48,516 bases of DNA from Acanthaster planci (GCF_001949145.1 NW_019091415.1:514218-562733); one strand, 5' to 3'. Shown: positions 12,601 through 24,195, counted from the first letter of the stretch. The notes: generated by a model not told the origin, from the letters alone. Translations and numbers: made by a program.

Positions 12601-15600
12601 CTTGCAGAAGCGGTTGTGGGCAAAGTTAAAAATGGGACAAGTGACTGTAAACCAATTGGGGTGGTGCAACTACAGGTATGGTCAGCAAATTTCTGCAGAA
12701 AATTCCTCAAACTTCCCTGGGTTTTTGCAAACTCATACGTGACAGAATTTGTCAAAACTATGTTGACCTGGCATGTCATGCACGTGTTGCTGACCTGAAT
12801 GTATAATGACCAAAGATGGTATAGCGCCGCCCAACTGAAGCTTCATACGTGGATACACACGAGTACATGAATGTAAGTGTACACAGTTGAAACCACCCCC
12901 ACTACGGTACCATTGTTGGGAGTCCCAATGGGACAGATGCTCTATAGTCTGGATATAATAAATCCATGTTTTTTGAGTGGGACAACCTGACAACTGCTGT
13001 ACTCAATTTTTGGAAAGAATTCCATATGGGATCATCACAGTTTTTTGGAGTCGTTCACAATTAGACAAACATATTTTTAAAAAAGGGACTTTAAGTAATT
13101 TTTAGTGAGGGAAAGGATTCAGTACTCACATGACAGAGAATTAAAACAAATGGAAAATCAAATTTGGTGGTGTAGTGATGGATATTCGTGGCCTTCTGAC
13201 CCGTGTTCAGTGTCATAAACAAAAATTTCCCATCAGAGACAAATATGTAATTTTGATTGACATTCATATTAACTTTACATCTAATTTATACTTGATCAAA
13301 ATGACTTTTAGAATTTTGTTTTAAATAATGACCAAAAACTGAAAGTTCCCCCCTACTTTCGGATTGTGCGGCGTTACTACGCAAATTCGTTGCAAACTCA
13401 ACTACACGTACACGGGTGCAGCAGAAATGTACATGGCGTAATGGATGCGTCAACTGTGTAGCGGGGGAGGGTACCAGTGATAGCTTGCTATATAGTTGAA
13501 AAGTCGAGTCAAAACTTTACGCAATTTCTACCTTTTTATTCAATGGAATTCTTATTTTTGATTTTTTTTTTCAAAATTAAGGTATTCTTTATTAGAATAG
13601 CGACTATTTACGATGGTTCTAGCTGAAAATGGATGTTTCGCATGGTTACTTTTATTCGTTTTTGTCTGGATCCGAAACCAATCCAGAACTAAGAAAGATG
13701 TCGTTGTCACTTTCGTCGATCCTGTGAGTCAAATTATAAAAGTTTAGATTTTGGAGAAAAAAAAAGATGAGGTACCTCCAAAACACAAAGTTGACTTCTG
13801 ACCATATTTCACTCGAATTTAACAATTTTGTAGCTGCAATTTTACTGAATAATTTCGCGATCCGGAACTAGGAAAATGACTGTACCAAACCAATATGAAC
13901 AAGAGACTGAAGGAATTTTGTCTACTAAGGTGGAAGCGCTGTTGATGTACACTTGCATGACTGTATTTGTAACTTTCAAACCCTGTCGGCCTAAATGACT
14001 TTTGTGCGGAAGTGGTAGTGTTTACTGTTTGAGTTAAGAGTATTCTGTCAAAACAAAAAACCCAAAATAAACAAACAAACCAATATGAATGAATATTACT
14101 TTATGTCGGGATTGACGACGAAGCAAGAGCGGGCTGTGTAATATACCAGCGGTACTGAGACTCCACACGTGCGGTAATTAGTGATCACGCACAAACCGTG
14201 CAGTTGATCGGCCTCTTATTATCAGCTGATAACCAAAGCACTGAATGTGCTCCATAAACCTAATAATGGTCAGAGAACCAGTTCAGTTTTGATACCAAGA
14301 AATATGCCGTAGTTATTCAAACTTCATTTTCAAAATTACTTTTAAATTAAAGTAACATGAAGTTCCAAAGAGATTCAGTGGAACTGAGGATGAGGAATTG
14401 AACAAAAAAGCAGGAAGGATGTTTTCTGTATGCACAAAAGCATTTCAAATCTAAGTTTCTTTCATTCGAAAAAAGATAAATGTTGACAGGTCATAATTCA
14501 GTCAGCCAGTCAAATGTCACTTGTCGAAGTACTTATACATTAAAATCTCGACAACTTGAACCTCGGGGGAAATGGAGTTACCCTAAAGAAAATCAATATT
14601 AAAATAAACCACTTTATCGTGGTACTTTCGTGTGGCAAAACTTTCGTATCACTTAGTCTTGTTTACAATGGGAGGCGCTGAATACAGTCCTATTTTTTCC
14701 ACTTGGGCTTCCCTATGTGTGGTCACATGACCTTTCCTTTTGCGGTCACATGGCCACTGCAGTGTCAGCGATTGGACTGCCTGAAGGGGACTAAAATTGG
14801 GCCCGCGCTAACAATCAGGTTAGCTTCAGTAGCTTCAGACATTTCAAAATACACTTCACTTCAAAGTGGATAGGCCTATACATGTAGTGGTATGGGCATT
14901 GTTCTGGTTACGGAGGTATTTTCGCACATAAAAGCCTTTTAATCCGTGACGTACAGGCGCTACAGGCCGTATTTATCTCGTTTATTTCAAATTATTGTTT
15001 TTATGTTGTATGTATATGTACGCTAATGTAATGTCTATTTGTATGTGTTGTTATGTAAGTGGGGGTCCTTACTCGACAAGCACTGCTTTTTGGGGACTCC
15101 TCTCCACCCAATATGTAGAAATAAAGTGAAGCTAAGTGAAAACCCTGTGACTTAGACCTACGTAGCACTGATCTGGTCGGCACGTGACACGACCAGCGTT
15201 CACCAGTTGTGCACGCGCATTCCACGAGTACGTGGTCATGCAGCACCCGGGACATTTCCTTGGAGCAGTAGCTGGTGCGTAGGTGGTTTGCAGCTCTGTT
15301 GTCTGTTCGGATGTTCCTCGTTAAAATTTTGTTTTTATGTTTCATACACCCACAGGTAAAAAAGGCAGGAGAGATTAACTCTGACGTTTAGAGTAACGTA
15401 TTGCTTGCTTCTTATGTACGAAAAAGAGCCCTGTTTTGGGCAAAAGGTCCACCGGGGGTCGCGTGCAATGCCATTTGTTTTTATGTGATCTCTTTTCCGG
15501 TTACCCAATGTTGGCAAAAAACGGGTACCCGGTTCCAAAAATACCTGGAAATGCACACCCCTATGAGGTGGTGTGTCAATAGCCCCCCAGATCTAACTAC

Positions 15601-18312
15601 GTGGTTCACCGTGCTTCAATCGTGCCCATGTGAGAGTGCGGCGGATGAGTTCTGTGGGTAGTGTGTTAAATGATCCTTCCACTGAACTTCGCAAGATCTT
15701 GAGAATCTTGCAAGAGGCGGTGCAAGTAAATAAGATGGGGAGAGGGTATGATACGTCTGTAATGTACGGTACTGGCATAACTGGTACTGTATGCGGCGCC
15801 CTTAGGCTAATGAAATTTGATTTATTGTTTCTTGTCATTTTTAAAAAATAATTTAGATTATTTTTTTTTCACTATTATTTTCTGTAATGGAAAAATAATA
15901 GGCCTAACTTTTTCACATGCCTATAACCGTGGCTCCGTCACTCTTGATTGTGTGCTGGTCTGATGCTGTTTGAATGTTGGATTGCAGCCTGTGTGGTTGC
16001 TGATTCTGCTGAGGTCAAGTCGTGGTGCAAGAACGGGGATTTGGACATACAGTACAAGGTTCACACATTGCTTGTATTTTTGGTGCCCGTTGGGGCATGT
16101 TTTGACTTTTAATGACTATTGGGTGCCCTGCTAGGCTAAAAAGGTACCCACTGGCATTCAGGCTCCATATTTTTTAATGTTCTGATGAGTGAGATTGCCG
16201 CAACGTGATTTTCAAAGTTGGGAGTGGGATTTTTGTCCAGTTTCACCATTTTTTTTCAAAAATAATGAATTATAATAAATTTGTTGAAGTGGGACCAAAA
16301 TCACATGCGGGCACAATAAATCTACTTTCATTAGCCTTAATATAAAAAAGTACAATTTGTCTGTGTGCCTCCATGAGTTTGCAATGCATTGGCCTATCAT
16401 AATGCAAGAAATCTGTCGACCAAACGCCTATTTGGAAAGGATCAACCGATTTTCACACATTGTGATTGGCCAATGGGTTGCAAATTCTTGGAGGTGCACT
16501 GTTGTGAATCGCCCGTATCGACAATTGTGACAGTCCAGCATGGAATTCCTTCTTTCACATATTATCATACACATATTTCTGCATGTACAAATATACATGT
16601 ATATCATCATGAGCTTCAAGGGGTTTTACCGGGGTTTTGTTTGGACTGGCATGACATGTACTTACAGTACTTCAATCTACATGTACAATTTTGAACTCCT
16701 GCACCCATCACTCACCTGTTCCAGAATGGAGAACTGAGCAGTTATCTGGTAACTGTTCAGTGCTAGCTGTTTCGCAGTAGAGGTGTGGAGAAGTCCCTTT
16801 GTTCAAGGACAAAATCTGTCCCTGGAAAGAGAGAATGTCCCTCTAAATGTGGACAATTTTTGTCAAGTGGGCTTGGTGATCCCACCATTGCATTGGGGAT
16901 CATTTTGATGCCTTAATTGGATTCAGGAGAGGAAAACACCCAAGGCTGTCGTTTAAAAATTCTACCGTTTACTTCTAAGATTACAAGCAGGAGCCTTTTG
17001 TTTTCCTGTCACAGATGAAAGTACACTGTGATTGGCCCAATTTGCTTCCATTCCAATGACCAATCATAGCTCAGCTTTCATTTGGATGGGTCAGGAAGAC
17101 AATAGGTAAAGACAGGAGCTGTGTTGCGATAGGTCAAGCTATCACACAGCTGACAGTTATTAAGAGTGCGTGCTGCTGATTTTCTGTAGTGTGGATGGGC
17201 AAAACGCTCATGAGTTTCACCATTTTAATGAGGATATAAGGTGAATAAACCTCCCCATCTGACATCTAACTCTACCAAGGTGGAGTGTATGAACTTTGGT
17301 TGTACAAATAGCTGTGAGGAAGGGTAAGTTGGCACAATCAAAACAGCCAAAATGTGTTTATGGGCGTTTGTACATGGCTGTCAGGTTTGTATAAACCTTA
17401 CAGTTCCTGAAGTACCCACTTGGGAAAAAATGCCCCCTTTTAACGAGACATTCTCTCTTTCAGGAGACTAGTTTTGTCCCCAAATAAAGGGACTTCTCTG
17501 AATACAGGGGCAGTTCCCGAGTTGTGATGTGCACCTCTACTGTGTACTGTTTAGAAAAATGAGTGCCCAGAAGGTGGCAAAATATAGTTCAAAAATTGTT
17601 TCACATCTTATCTGAACATGGGAAAACCAATACATTCTTTTTTTTTGTTTTGAGGGCCACAGTGTATGGCTAGGCCTATCCCTTGAGTGAAAGCTAGGCC
17701 TAGTTAACTTCAGCCCAATCTTGAAACTTGCACAAATTTATTGTTCTCCATCCTGAGTTGATTTGCCTTTCGATAAAATCCATTCAAAGGATAATCAACT
17801 CAGGAGGGAGTACAATAAATTTGCACAAGTGTCAAGATTGCACTTTACAGAGCAACACTCACATTATCCCAGTGGTCATATTCATAGTCAAGGTCTTCCA
17901 AATAATCGTTGATTTCTTCCAAGAGGCAGTTTTCTTCTGCCCTTGACACAAAGTTTTCGTAGAGCTTAAAGCTTTGGTAAATAACGTCTGCTGTTTCATT
18001 GTCACTGCTTTCACAAACATAATCTGAAAGATTTCCAGGCTTCAAGACTGATGCATTATCTGTGAATCTGCATCGTCGGTTAAGAGAACCGGTCACCGAC
18101 ACTGATTCAAAGAAAAATGTTGGGTTTCTACTCAAACCTAAGGATGAAAATGACGAAGATCGACGAAAGAGGGCGTGCATCCACCATCCAACACGACCGC
18201 GGAAGACAGCGGAGTACTTGAGACGCGCAGACATGACAAATAAAGCACTTGGCAAAGAACCTTTTCTGAAGGACAGTGAAACATTTCTCAGCAGTCCCTG
18301 GAGGTTTTTCAT
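9552..18312 (-). CDS. ALKBH7: ALKBH7 orthologue, mitochondrial 2-oxoglutarate/Fe(II) dioxygenase; complete, four exons
   Basis: Four exons join without a frame break: 18312-17863, 11430-11257, 10495-10371 and 9672-9552 (870 nt, 289 codons plus stop). All three introns are GT-AG. The product matches what I know of ALKBH7: YEYDHWDN at the end of exon 1, then [38 protein letters not shown] and FTHEIL. The Fe(II) triad is visible as H203-x-D205 and H259. The Arg run at 276-279 near ISIVCR is where the 2-oxoglutarate-binding Arg is expected. In vertebrates ALKBH7 is a mitochondrial matrix protein involved in programmed necrosis and metabolism, without clear nucleic-acid demethylase activity. The N-terminus is Arg/Ser-rich with almost no acidic residues for about 60 residues, consistent with a mitochondrial presequence. 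At 289 residues it is longer than the human protein (about 221), so a later Met (residue 27 or 46) could be the start. Confidence 0.93.
10371..10495 (-). CDS. ALKBH7: ALKBH7 exon 3 (double-stranded beta-helix core)
   Basis: Exon 3 is 125 nt, entering in phase 0 after CTCCAG and leaving in phase 2 at GTAAGT. It encodes [13 protein letters not shown] and then KPRSLYVI, matching the jelly-roll strands of ALKBH7. The two left-over bases AA join the first G of exon 4 to make Lys. Confidence 0.92.
11257..11430 (-). CDS. ALKBH7: ALKBH7 exon 2 (HxD iron ligands)
   Basis: Exon 2 is 174 nt (58 codons), phase 0 at both ends, with acceptor TTGGTAG and donor GTAATT. It encodes [12 protein letters not shown] and then [17 protein letters not shown], containing the H-x-D pair that binds Fe(II). 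Conservation with vertebrate ALKBH7 is very clear here. Confidence 0.93.
11927..11958. repeat. two inverted units of the 16-bp minisatellite
   Basis: gtccatttgccacacg and gcccatttaccgcttt are reverse complements of the unit type found about 570 bp to the right. Confidence 0.7.
12503..12582. repeat. 16-bp minisatellite, five units
   Basis: Five consecutive 16-mers ending in gggc: taagtggcaagtgggc, gaaatggcaaatgggc, caggtggcgcatgggc, gaagtgacaattgggc and aaagtggtaaatgggc. Two related units in opposite orientation occur near 11927-11958. Lies in ALKBH7 intron 1. Confidence 0.9.
12811..12830. mobile_element. solo terminus of the 6983-7300 fold-back family
   Basis: caaagatggtatagcgccgc matches the left end of the 6983 element at all but two positions; no second arm seen nearby. 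Confidence 0.45.
13262..13880 (+). repeat. about 600-bp diverged dispersed repeat, copy 1
   Basis: Colinear with 25140-25725: atcaaaatgacttttaga, ccaaaaactga, gcaaactcaactacac, gcagaaatgta, tcatcaactgtg/gcgtcaactgtg, atggttct, gcatggttact, gtcactttcgtc, gaccatatttcac/gaccacatttcac and gtagctgcaat appear in order. Many substitutions and indels. No protein recognised. Confidence 0.8.
13881..15800. other. ALKBH7 intron 1 sequence without recognised feature
   Basis: No exon with ALKBH7 similarity or other domain. Small open frames at 15001-15661 overlap on both strands and carry no motif. Confidence 0.5.
15801..16341. mobile_element. possible MITE with about 27-bp inverted termini
   Basis: The left end (ttaggctaatgaaatttg followed by atttattgt) faces its near reverse complement at about 16312-16341 (acaataaatctactttc, then attagcctta). 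No coding capacity; age and family unknown. Confidence 0.4.
16775..17542. mobile_element. non-autonomous DNA element with about 110-bp inverted termini
   Basis: Left arm cagtagaggtg...gagaagtccctttgtt...ggacaaaa...gaaagagagaatgtc (16775-16850) faces its reverse complement at about 17405-17542 (gacattctctctttc, aaagggacttctc, cacctctactg). The interior has no open frame with a domain. Lies in ALKBH7 intron 1. Confidence 0.75.
17717..17839. mobile_element. short palindromic element beside the ALKBH7 exon 1 donor
   Basis: Arms of about 45 bp (aatcttgaaacttgcacaaa... and its reverse complement ending tttgcacaagtgtcaagatt) enclose a loop of about 30 bp. The right arm ends 22 bp from the exon 1 splice donor on the minus strand. 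Confidence 0.8.
17863..18312 (-). CDS. ALKBH7: ALKBH7 exon 1 (start codon, presequence, YEYDHWDN)
   Basis: Exon 1 contributes 150 codons and ends in phase 0 at the donor GTGAGT. It carries the basic N-terminal leader, an acidic helix-forming stretch ([13 protein letters not shown], then [12 protein letters not shown]) and the conserved YEYDHWDN. Start chosen at the first in-frame ATG. Reading through the donor meets a stop five codons later, which supports splicing here. Confidence 0.9.
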
Positions 18313-20835
18313 TGTCCAAATAGCACAAGTTGTCTACTCTAGGCTGTAACTTGGATCGTGTTTACCACGTACCGGTAAGCCGAAATGTCACTGCGAAGTA
18401 CTTTAGGTCTACGTACTGCAATGCACTGTTAATGTGCAAGGGGGCATAGACATAACGCATTGCAAGACCGCATTCAAAACTACCTAGCATTCGTGATCTG
18501 CGCGGCGCCCGACTAAATTTTTATGGGCAAATTCACCCTTCGCGCTCGGTGTACTGTAGCCCCTAGACTTGGACTCCGTCACCGTACTCCTACTGTACGT
18601 TTATTGAGGAAGTGATATGAAGGGTCGAAAACCGGGCGAATCAACACTCCTGCCTTTTGTATAGATGCCAATTTCACGCCTGTAAATCCTATGTGTCCTT
18701 ATCTCCACAGCCGGTCATGCTGGTGGGGTGAGAAATTTGATGCATCACCACAAAGGACAAAAACAGGAAAATTAGCTCGGAATTAATGTTAATCCTTGTT
18801 ATTATTGTAGACTGCACTCAGCCGTTCTCTAGTTCATACAGTGTGCGAACATAATCCGATGTGCGCGCACGCACATGGCACGCGCAATGTGATGAGCATT
18901 CAAAACATCTTGGGCAAGCTTGTTGGTAACCTACATGTACAAGCATGGTAAATACAGGAAAAGCACCTGCATGCAAGGGGGAAGCTGAAATGTTGCGTTC
19001 GCACAGATATCCCGGCGCTGCCATGGTTGCAGCAATTTTGTATGTGTCAATGGGCGGACTTGTGCATAAAATTCAATAAAAGCATAGGGGGTCCCAGCAT
19101 TATCCAGTAAGGCTTTGGTAAATTTTTGTCGCTAGTGATTTACTCATATTTGTTGAGTTGTTCCATTTGAAAGTTATATTGAATAGGCCTATATTTTCAG
19201 GGTCCAGAGAACGTTTTGTGCAAACATGCAGGCACAATTAAAAAAAAAGAAGATTTTTGTGATGTGAGGGTCACTAACGACGATCATGATCACATATTCA
19301 GTCTTTCAGATTTGTAAACTTTTTGAAATAGACCATGTTATGGGATCCATCGCCTTATAACCAGGTGGAGTTCCAGCATGACCATAAACTTTAACCTCCC
19401 AAAAACATTGACATAAATATGGAAAGGCATTTATAATTACTGAAGTCTCCAAAATACTTCACATGAAAGGTTTCCAGCTGCTTGATGTGAGGCAAAGTGA
19501 AGTCGGCCGCACCTGCATTAGGCTGAGCATAATTTTTTTAAAGTATGCATCAAGCAAGTTCAAAGAGGGAGTACATGTATCTCTTTCTAGGCCTACTCGT
19601 ATGGCGATTTTTAGTCGACACAGTCTGGCCATCCGTCTGCTGCTCTAAAATTCAACTTGTCACTGTCAATTGCAAATTCAGTCTTGTTAATTACATTTTG
19701 GGTTACGAATAAAACAATAAAAGGTTGATCAACAGCACAATTTGCATGTGATCGCTACTTACCACCCTCTGCCCCGCCTCTGCATACTGTGCTCCTGTGC
19801 TAGAGCATCGCTCTTGCCTGTTCATCACCGTACGATCACCTTACCTGCAATGTCATCCTTTTTTTGTTCCTCATTTTATTGATATAAGTTACTGTTTCAT
19901 TTAAAGAAAATCACATCTCTACATGTTTGTGTATTTATACATCTTTAACCCCCAAAAATCTACGAACAAATTAAATTCTTCACAGAGTGTCCGTTGATGA
20001 ACTTTTTGCCATACAGGCAACCTGCATGATGCATATTAAAAAGCCAAATACGCTGACAAGGTATTTTATTCGTATAAATAGTAGATTGTTTCCCAAATTT
20101 ATGTTTATAAACCCAAATACAAAGCAGAACAAAATATGAACATTTTATAGGTAAAAAGTGGGGGGTTATTGGTCAGTCTGACTGTCTGAAGCCCCCGATC
20201 TGACAAAAATGGAACTGCGTTTTTTATATCAACAGGCGGGTTTAAAGCTGGGTACCAGTGAGCCTCTGTTTAGCAAGCGTGTAATAGACCTTTAATGGAA
20301 ATCGTGCACGCATAGTGCATGCACGCATCTCGGATTCCTGTATGTGTGCACTTTGCAATTTGAGAATGGATGAATTAAATCACTACAACCATGAAAAACA
20401 GTAACATAGTCTCCGAGTGTATTTTCCTCGACTTCGCAGACCATGGTTCGTTCTTAATCCAGATGGATAGATAAGGTCATGAAGAACATGTAAACGTGGA
20501 ATTAGTTTCTTCAATAAGGTAAACCAAAAACAAATTAAAGCCAAATTGTTGGTCGTCTCGTAAACAAGTCTTAGACCCTGGATGTCAGTCGTAATGTTGT
20601 GAAGACTGGCGTCCAACCTTTGCTACTCTCAGTGTAGGGAATTTATACACAGTTGAAAAATTCCCGCCATAAAATTCTATGAAGATATTTTTTGATTAAA
20701 AAAAAAAATTCTGTTTACTTAATCAGGCCCGTAGGGATTCAAAACAATGCGGTTGCAACAGTTGAAGAGATACATGAAGGCCTGGCATACTTCCTAAACA
20801 GCTAGCGTGTACATGTATCTGTATCATTATTCTGT
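18313..20835. other. upstream flank of ALKBH7; no gene seen
   Basis: The first few hundred bases (to about 18600) are GC-richer and should hold the ALKBH7 promoter, but no definite element was picked out. The rest is AT-rich without recognised exon or element. Confidence 0.4.
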
Positions 20836-20950
20836 GTAACTTGGACCCTACAAATCGCCTTTTTTAACATTTGGACATTGTCCAAAAGTTTAAAAAGGCA
20901 ATTTGGACTTGTCCAAATGTTAACAAGGTTATTTGTAGGATCCAAGTTAC
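20836..20950. mobile_element. palindromic MITE, complete
   Basis: gtaacttggaccctacaaat at the left and atttgtaggatccaagttac at the right, with ttaacatttggaca facing tgtccaaatgttaa inside. Nearly the whole 115 bp can fold on itself. Confidence 0.85.
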
Positions 20951-21054
20951 TCGGACTAAGTATAAGTATAGTTGACAAAGCATCCAGACGACACATCACA
21001 CCAACTGTATTAGGTTTGTGCCTCGCGCTGGGAGATTGACGCAAATTTAAACCA

Positions 21055-21765
21055 ACTCATCAATGATAATATTGCCCGATTGCCTCCTTGAAAGCTGACG
21101 CAGATGTTGCATTGACCACAGATTGTGGCATGTAGTTCCAGTCTTTAACTGTTCTGGGGAAGAAGGTATTGTCAACAACCTTGGTGTGATAACGGATTTG
21201 CAGTTGGTTTTTTGTATGACCCCTGGAGATTCTAACATTTGGAGTGAGGATACATCGACCAACTTGCTGATTATCTTGAACATCATGGATAACCTGTTGG
21301 TTTGACGTCATATACTGTGTATCTCAAGGAATGATCAACCAAGTTCCTTGAGTATGTTTGTCACGGTGCCAGGTGCTCTACTATAGTTGTTGGAAATACA
21401 CGTAAGTCTAGCAGCTTGTCTTTGGATCTGTTTGAGACACTGAATGTCAGACACCAAGTGGGGATCCAAGGCAGATGATGAATATTCCAGCATAGGTCAA
21501 ACCAATGTGAAGTGTGCTGTTTCTTTGACTTTTAGGGTGCAGCTCCAAAGGTTCCTCCTCAGGATATTTAATACTCTCTGAGCTTTCTTGCAAGTTTCAG
21601 ATATGTGTTTCCTCCATGACAAATTATTAGCAATGTGAATCCTAAGGTATTTTAGGCTGTTTACACTACTTATTTTTTCACCGCTAAAATTACAGGTGGT
21701 TCCAATGGGTGCCCTAATGCCTATGGAGATTGCGTAACATTTGGATGGATTAAATTGGCACTACT
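21055..21765 (-). pseudogene. LINE reverse-transcriptase C-terminal relic (Jockey/CR1-like)
   Basis: Minus strand, read in order with frameshifts and stops: FNPSKCYAISI, LKYLRIHIANNLSWRKHI, KKAQRVLNILRRNL, PMLEYSSSALDPHLV, IQRQAARLTCISNNYS and FFPRTVKDWNYMPQSVVNA with AFKEAI. This is the thumb/C-terminal end of a non-LTR retrotransposon reverse transcriptase. The catalytic core is absent (5' truncated). At least one TGA and one TAG interrupt it. Confidence 0.88.
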
Positions 21766-22200
21766 CCTTAGGCCTTACTGATTCCTGATGTTTGATGGTT
21801 CCGTATGCAACAGCGTTTGAAAAGTGCCCTGCAATCATACCAGAGAAAACCTCTATTTGCACTTTCTTGATCAAATCTTCCCCCCAAAAGCCCATAATAA
21901 TAGGTAACCTACATGTACATGTATGAAACTACCATGACAACCGAGCATATGTGTATTTTGTAGAGGGTAACCTACATTATTAGCAAAAATAAGCTTTTTC
22001 CAACCATCCTGACCTATGAGGCAGCATGGACATCTGGGATTCTCACAAAATGACAGGTATCGTGCATTAGACAGTTTAAGGACCATTTTGGAGGTGAATT
22101 CGGAGGATTTTGATTTGGGGTACAAACTAGTTTGAGTGAAATGAATTAATGGAAGCAAAAGCTAGATGGAAGGTACTTGTACCCTACTATTGCCTGACCA

Positions 22201-22244
22201 TGTCCAAATGTTAAAAAAAAAGTGATTTGTAGGGTCCAAGTTAC
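22201..22244. mobile_element. right half of the same palindromic MITE family
   Basis: tgtccaaatgttaa...gatttgtagggtccaagttac matches the right arm of the element at 20836-20950 in the same orientation. Confidence 0.75.
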
Positions 22245-22514
22245 TTGGAGTACAGCACATCTATCGATAAACAAATACAGGCAATGTAAGTGCGTTGTGC
22301 CAAATTCGCACTGAACGGGCTGCCATCCGTCGCTTTGCTTGTTGTTTGCCCATACTTTTCAAAATCACGGTTTTACAGGCAAGACTGGCTGTCTATGCTT
22401 TTACATGTCTGTGGTGGCAGGGACGGAAGGGTGTTGTGCGACAAGTTAAAACTCTTCTCATTCAGTATTGTGCGGTGATGGCGTTTATGTCCTTTGTTTC
22501 TTAGCTGTGCGAAG

Positions 22515-22578
22515 ATGGACCACGATGAGTCTTCGAAACCACAAACAGCCGGCAATATTTTTATTGATAATTTCAACT
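22515..22578 (+). CDS. candidate first coding exon, MDHDESSKPQTAGN type, copy A
   Basis: ATG preceded by GAAG, 21 codons plus one base, then a perfect GTAAGT donor (phase 1). A close copy lies on the minus strand at 8444-8513. Differences between the copies are mainly silent plus a 6-nt in-frame indel, so the reading frame looks selected. It sits 4.2 kb upstream of the NHR exon and could be its first exon, but direct joining (T plus GA) makes TGA, so an intervening exon or another partner is needed. Confidence 0.5.
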
Positions 22579-23918
22579 GTAAGTACGAGTGTTTAAACCA
22601 AAATATTTTTTATATGGGAATTTCACTTGTATCAGAGACGGTAATTTTCTAGATGAAAATTGTCTTCGGGATAGATATTTTGTTTTACCTGCAATTCCTT
22701 TTTGACTGTGCCATGCCAACTTTGTTGCCTGAATTTCTGTGGTGACGGTCGGTTGTACGTGTCACATCTCCACAGGCTGTAAGTTTTGATTGAATGTGAA
22801 GAACTTTGTTACTATACGCATACCCAAAAGCAATGGACAAAATTTGAATGGGACGCATCACTTGCTTTTTATAATGGTGTGGAAAAAAGGTCATGTTGAT
22901 GGGAAGGTTTTCCTTTAAAGGACTACAGTCTGAAGGCGAGGCCTTTACACATACATTTCAGGAAAAAAAAATCAATTTCGATGGTGGGAGTTTCATAAAT
23001 TAAATCGTAGTTATGTGTGGAATTTAGGGGGTGTTAATTTGACAAGATTACAGCGCAGCATGTGCATTTTAAGTGTGTTCGCATGCAGGATCCATAGCAT
23101 TATCAAGAAGCTGAAATGGGAATCCTTTTCTAGAATCTCCATGAAACAAAGGGCTAGTGTACATATCGAAAATAGTACAAGTTGATAATGTGGATAATGG
23201 AGACGCTGGAGATCGTAGCTTTAAATAAAACAGTTCCTTGTAAACACCCCCATTTTATTAATAAATGGAATAGGCTTACAGGCCATTGTACGCACATCAC
23301 CTGCAAACCCTCACCCCCCTCCAAAGAGGTACGGTGTACATTCCTCTGATAGTTTCCGGTAATCTTCACTGTTTGTGCAACTTTCCAAGAAAAACATGCT
23401 CATGTTCTCTGTTCATACCTAAAAGAGCACCAAAAAAAGGACAGAGGGCCCCATTTTGGTTTGTACTTGGGCACCGCCATCTTGTCTCTATAGGTTACAT
23501 TACACTAAATATGCGCCCATTGAAGACAGTACAAAATAAGACAGTGACACTTAAGGAGAGGTTGGTCTCTGCTAGTTGGAAATTCAAGATAATGGCCAGA
23601 AGTGCACTTTTCTTTACATTTCATAGGGGCTAGTCATGTGAATTTTTTGTATTCGCCCTTCACTAAAAACACCCCCAAAATAGGAGTAAAACTATGCACT
23701 TGGCTCTCAATGTCTATTGTAGCTGCCCACCTCTATGCAAAATAGGGGTTTGGAGGTTTTTGTGAGCGAAATAAACAGAGTTGGACGGCAGAAGTCCCAA
23801 ATTTGTGATTTATGAAAATATCTTTATATTGTCCTGATGATTTGACCTCTTATTGTAAAATCCCAATGGATCACAAAGTATTAATGAGACCTGGTGCAGG
23901 GTGAAGCATCACTCCTGT
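22579..23918. other. no gene seen
   Basis: Would be intronic if the 22515 exon belongs to the NHR gene. I searched for a phase-1 to phase-1 exon to bridge to 26761 and did not find one. One long plus-strand frame (23286-23633) shows no motif. Confidence 0.4.
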
Positions 23919-24185
23919 TTAGGTCTTAGCTGCTGTTGAGAGAGAACTAGCAAGATCTTGGAGGTCTGGGTCACTCAGTGCTGCAAGGGCACAGTCATCA
24001 GTGAACACGAAGTCTCTCACTAAGGCTTCACAAACTTTAGTTTTTGCCTTTAGACGTCTCAGATCAAAGAAACTCCCATCATACCTGTACCTAACAGTGA
24101 TCCCTGCATTCGAGGAGAGCACAGTAGACAGCATAGCAGCAAATATAAGGCTGAGGAGTGTGGACACCAAGACAGCCTTGCTTCA
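23919..24185 (-). mobile_element. LINE relic, inverted RT segment with F-T-D-D
   Basis: Minus-strand frame with VSTLLSLIFAAML, RYRYDGSFFDLRRLKAKTK, FVFTDDCALAA and DPDLQDLASSLS, matching the palm of a non-LTR reverse transcriptase; the active-site box reads FTDD where relatives have FADD. The similarity stops at about 23920. It is head to head with the plus-strand C-terminal piece that follows. Confidence 0.88.
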
Positions 24186-24195
24186 CATCATTTGA

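Noticed and set aside
15001-15661. Three overlapping frames on opposite strands
   Set aside because: No motif, no splice context, within ALKBH7 intron 1.
18062-18349. Plus-strand 95-codon frame
   Set aside because: Exact antisense of ALKBH7 exon 1, which has strong protein conservation.
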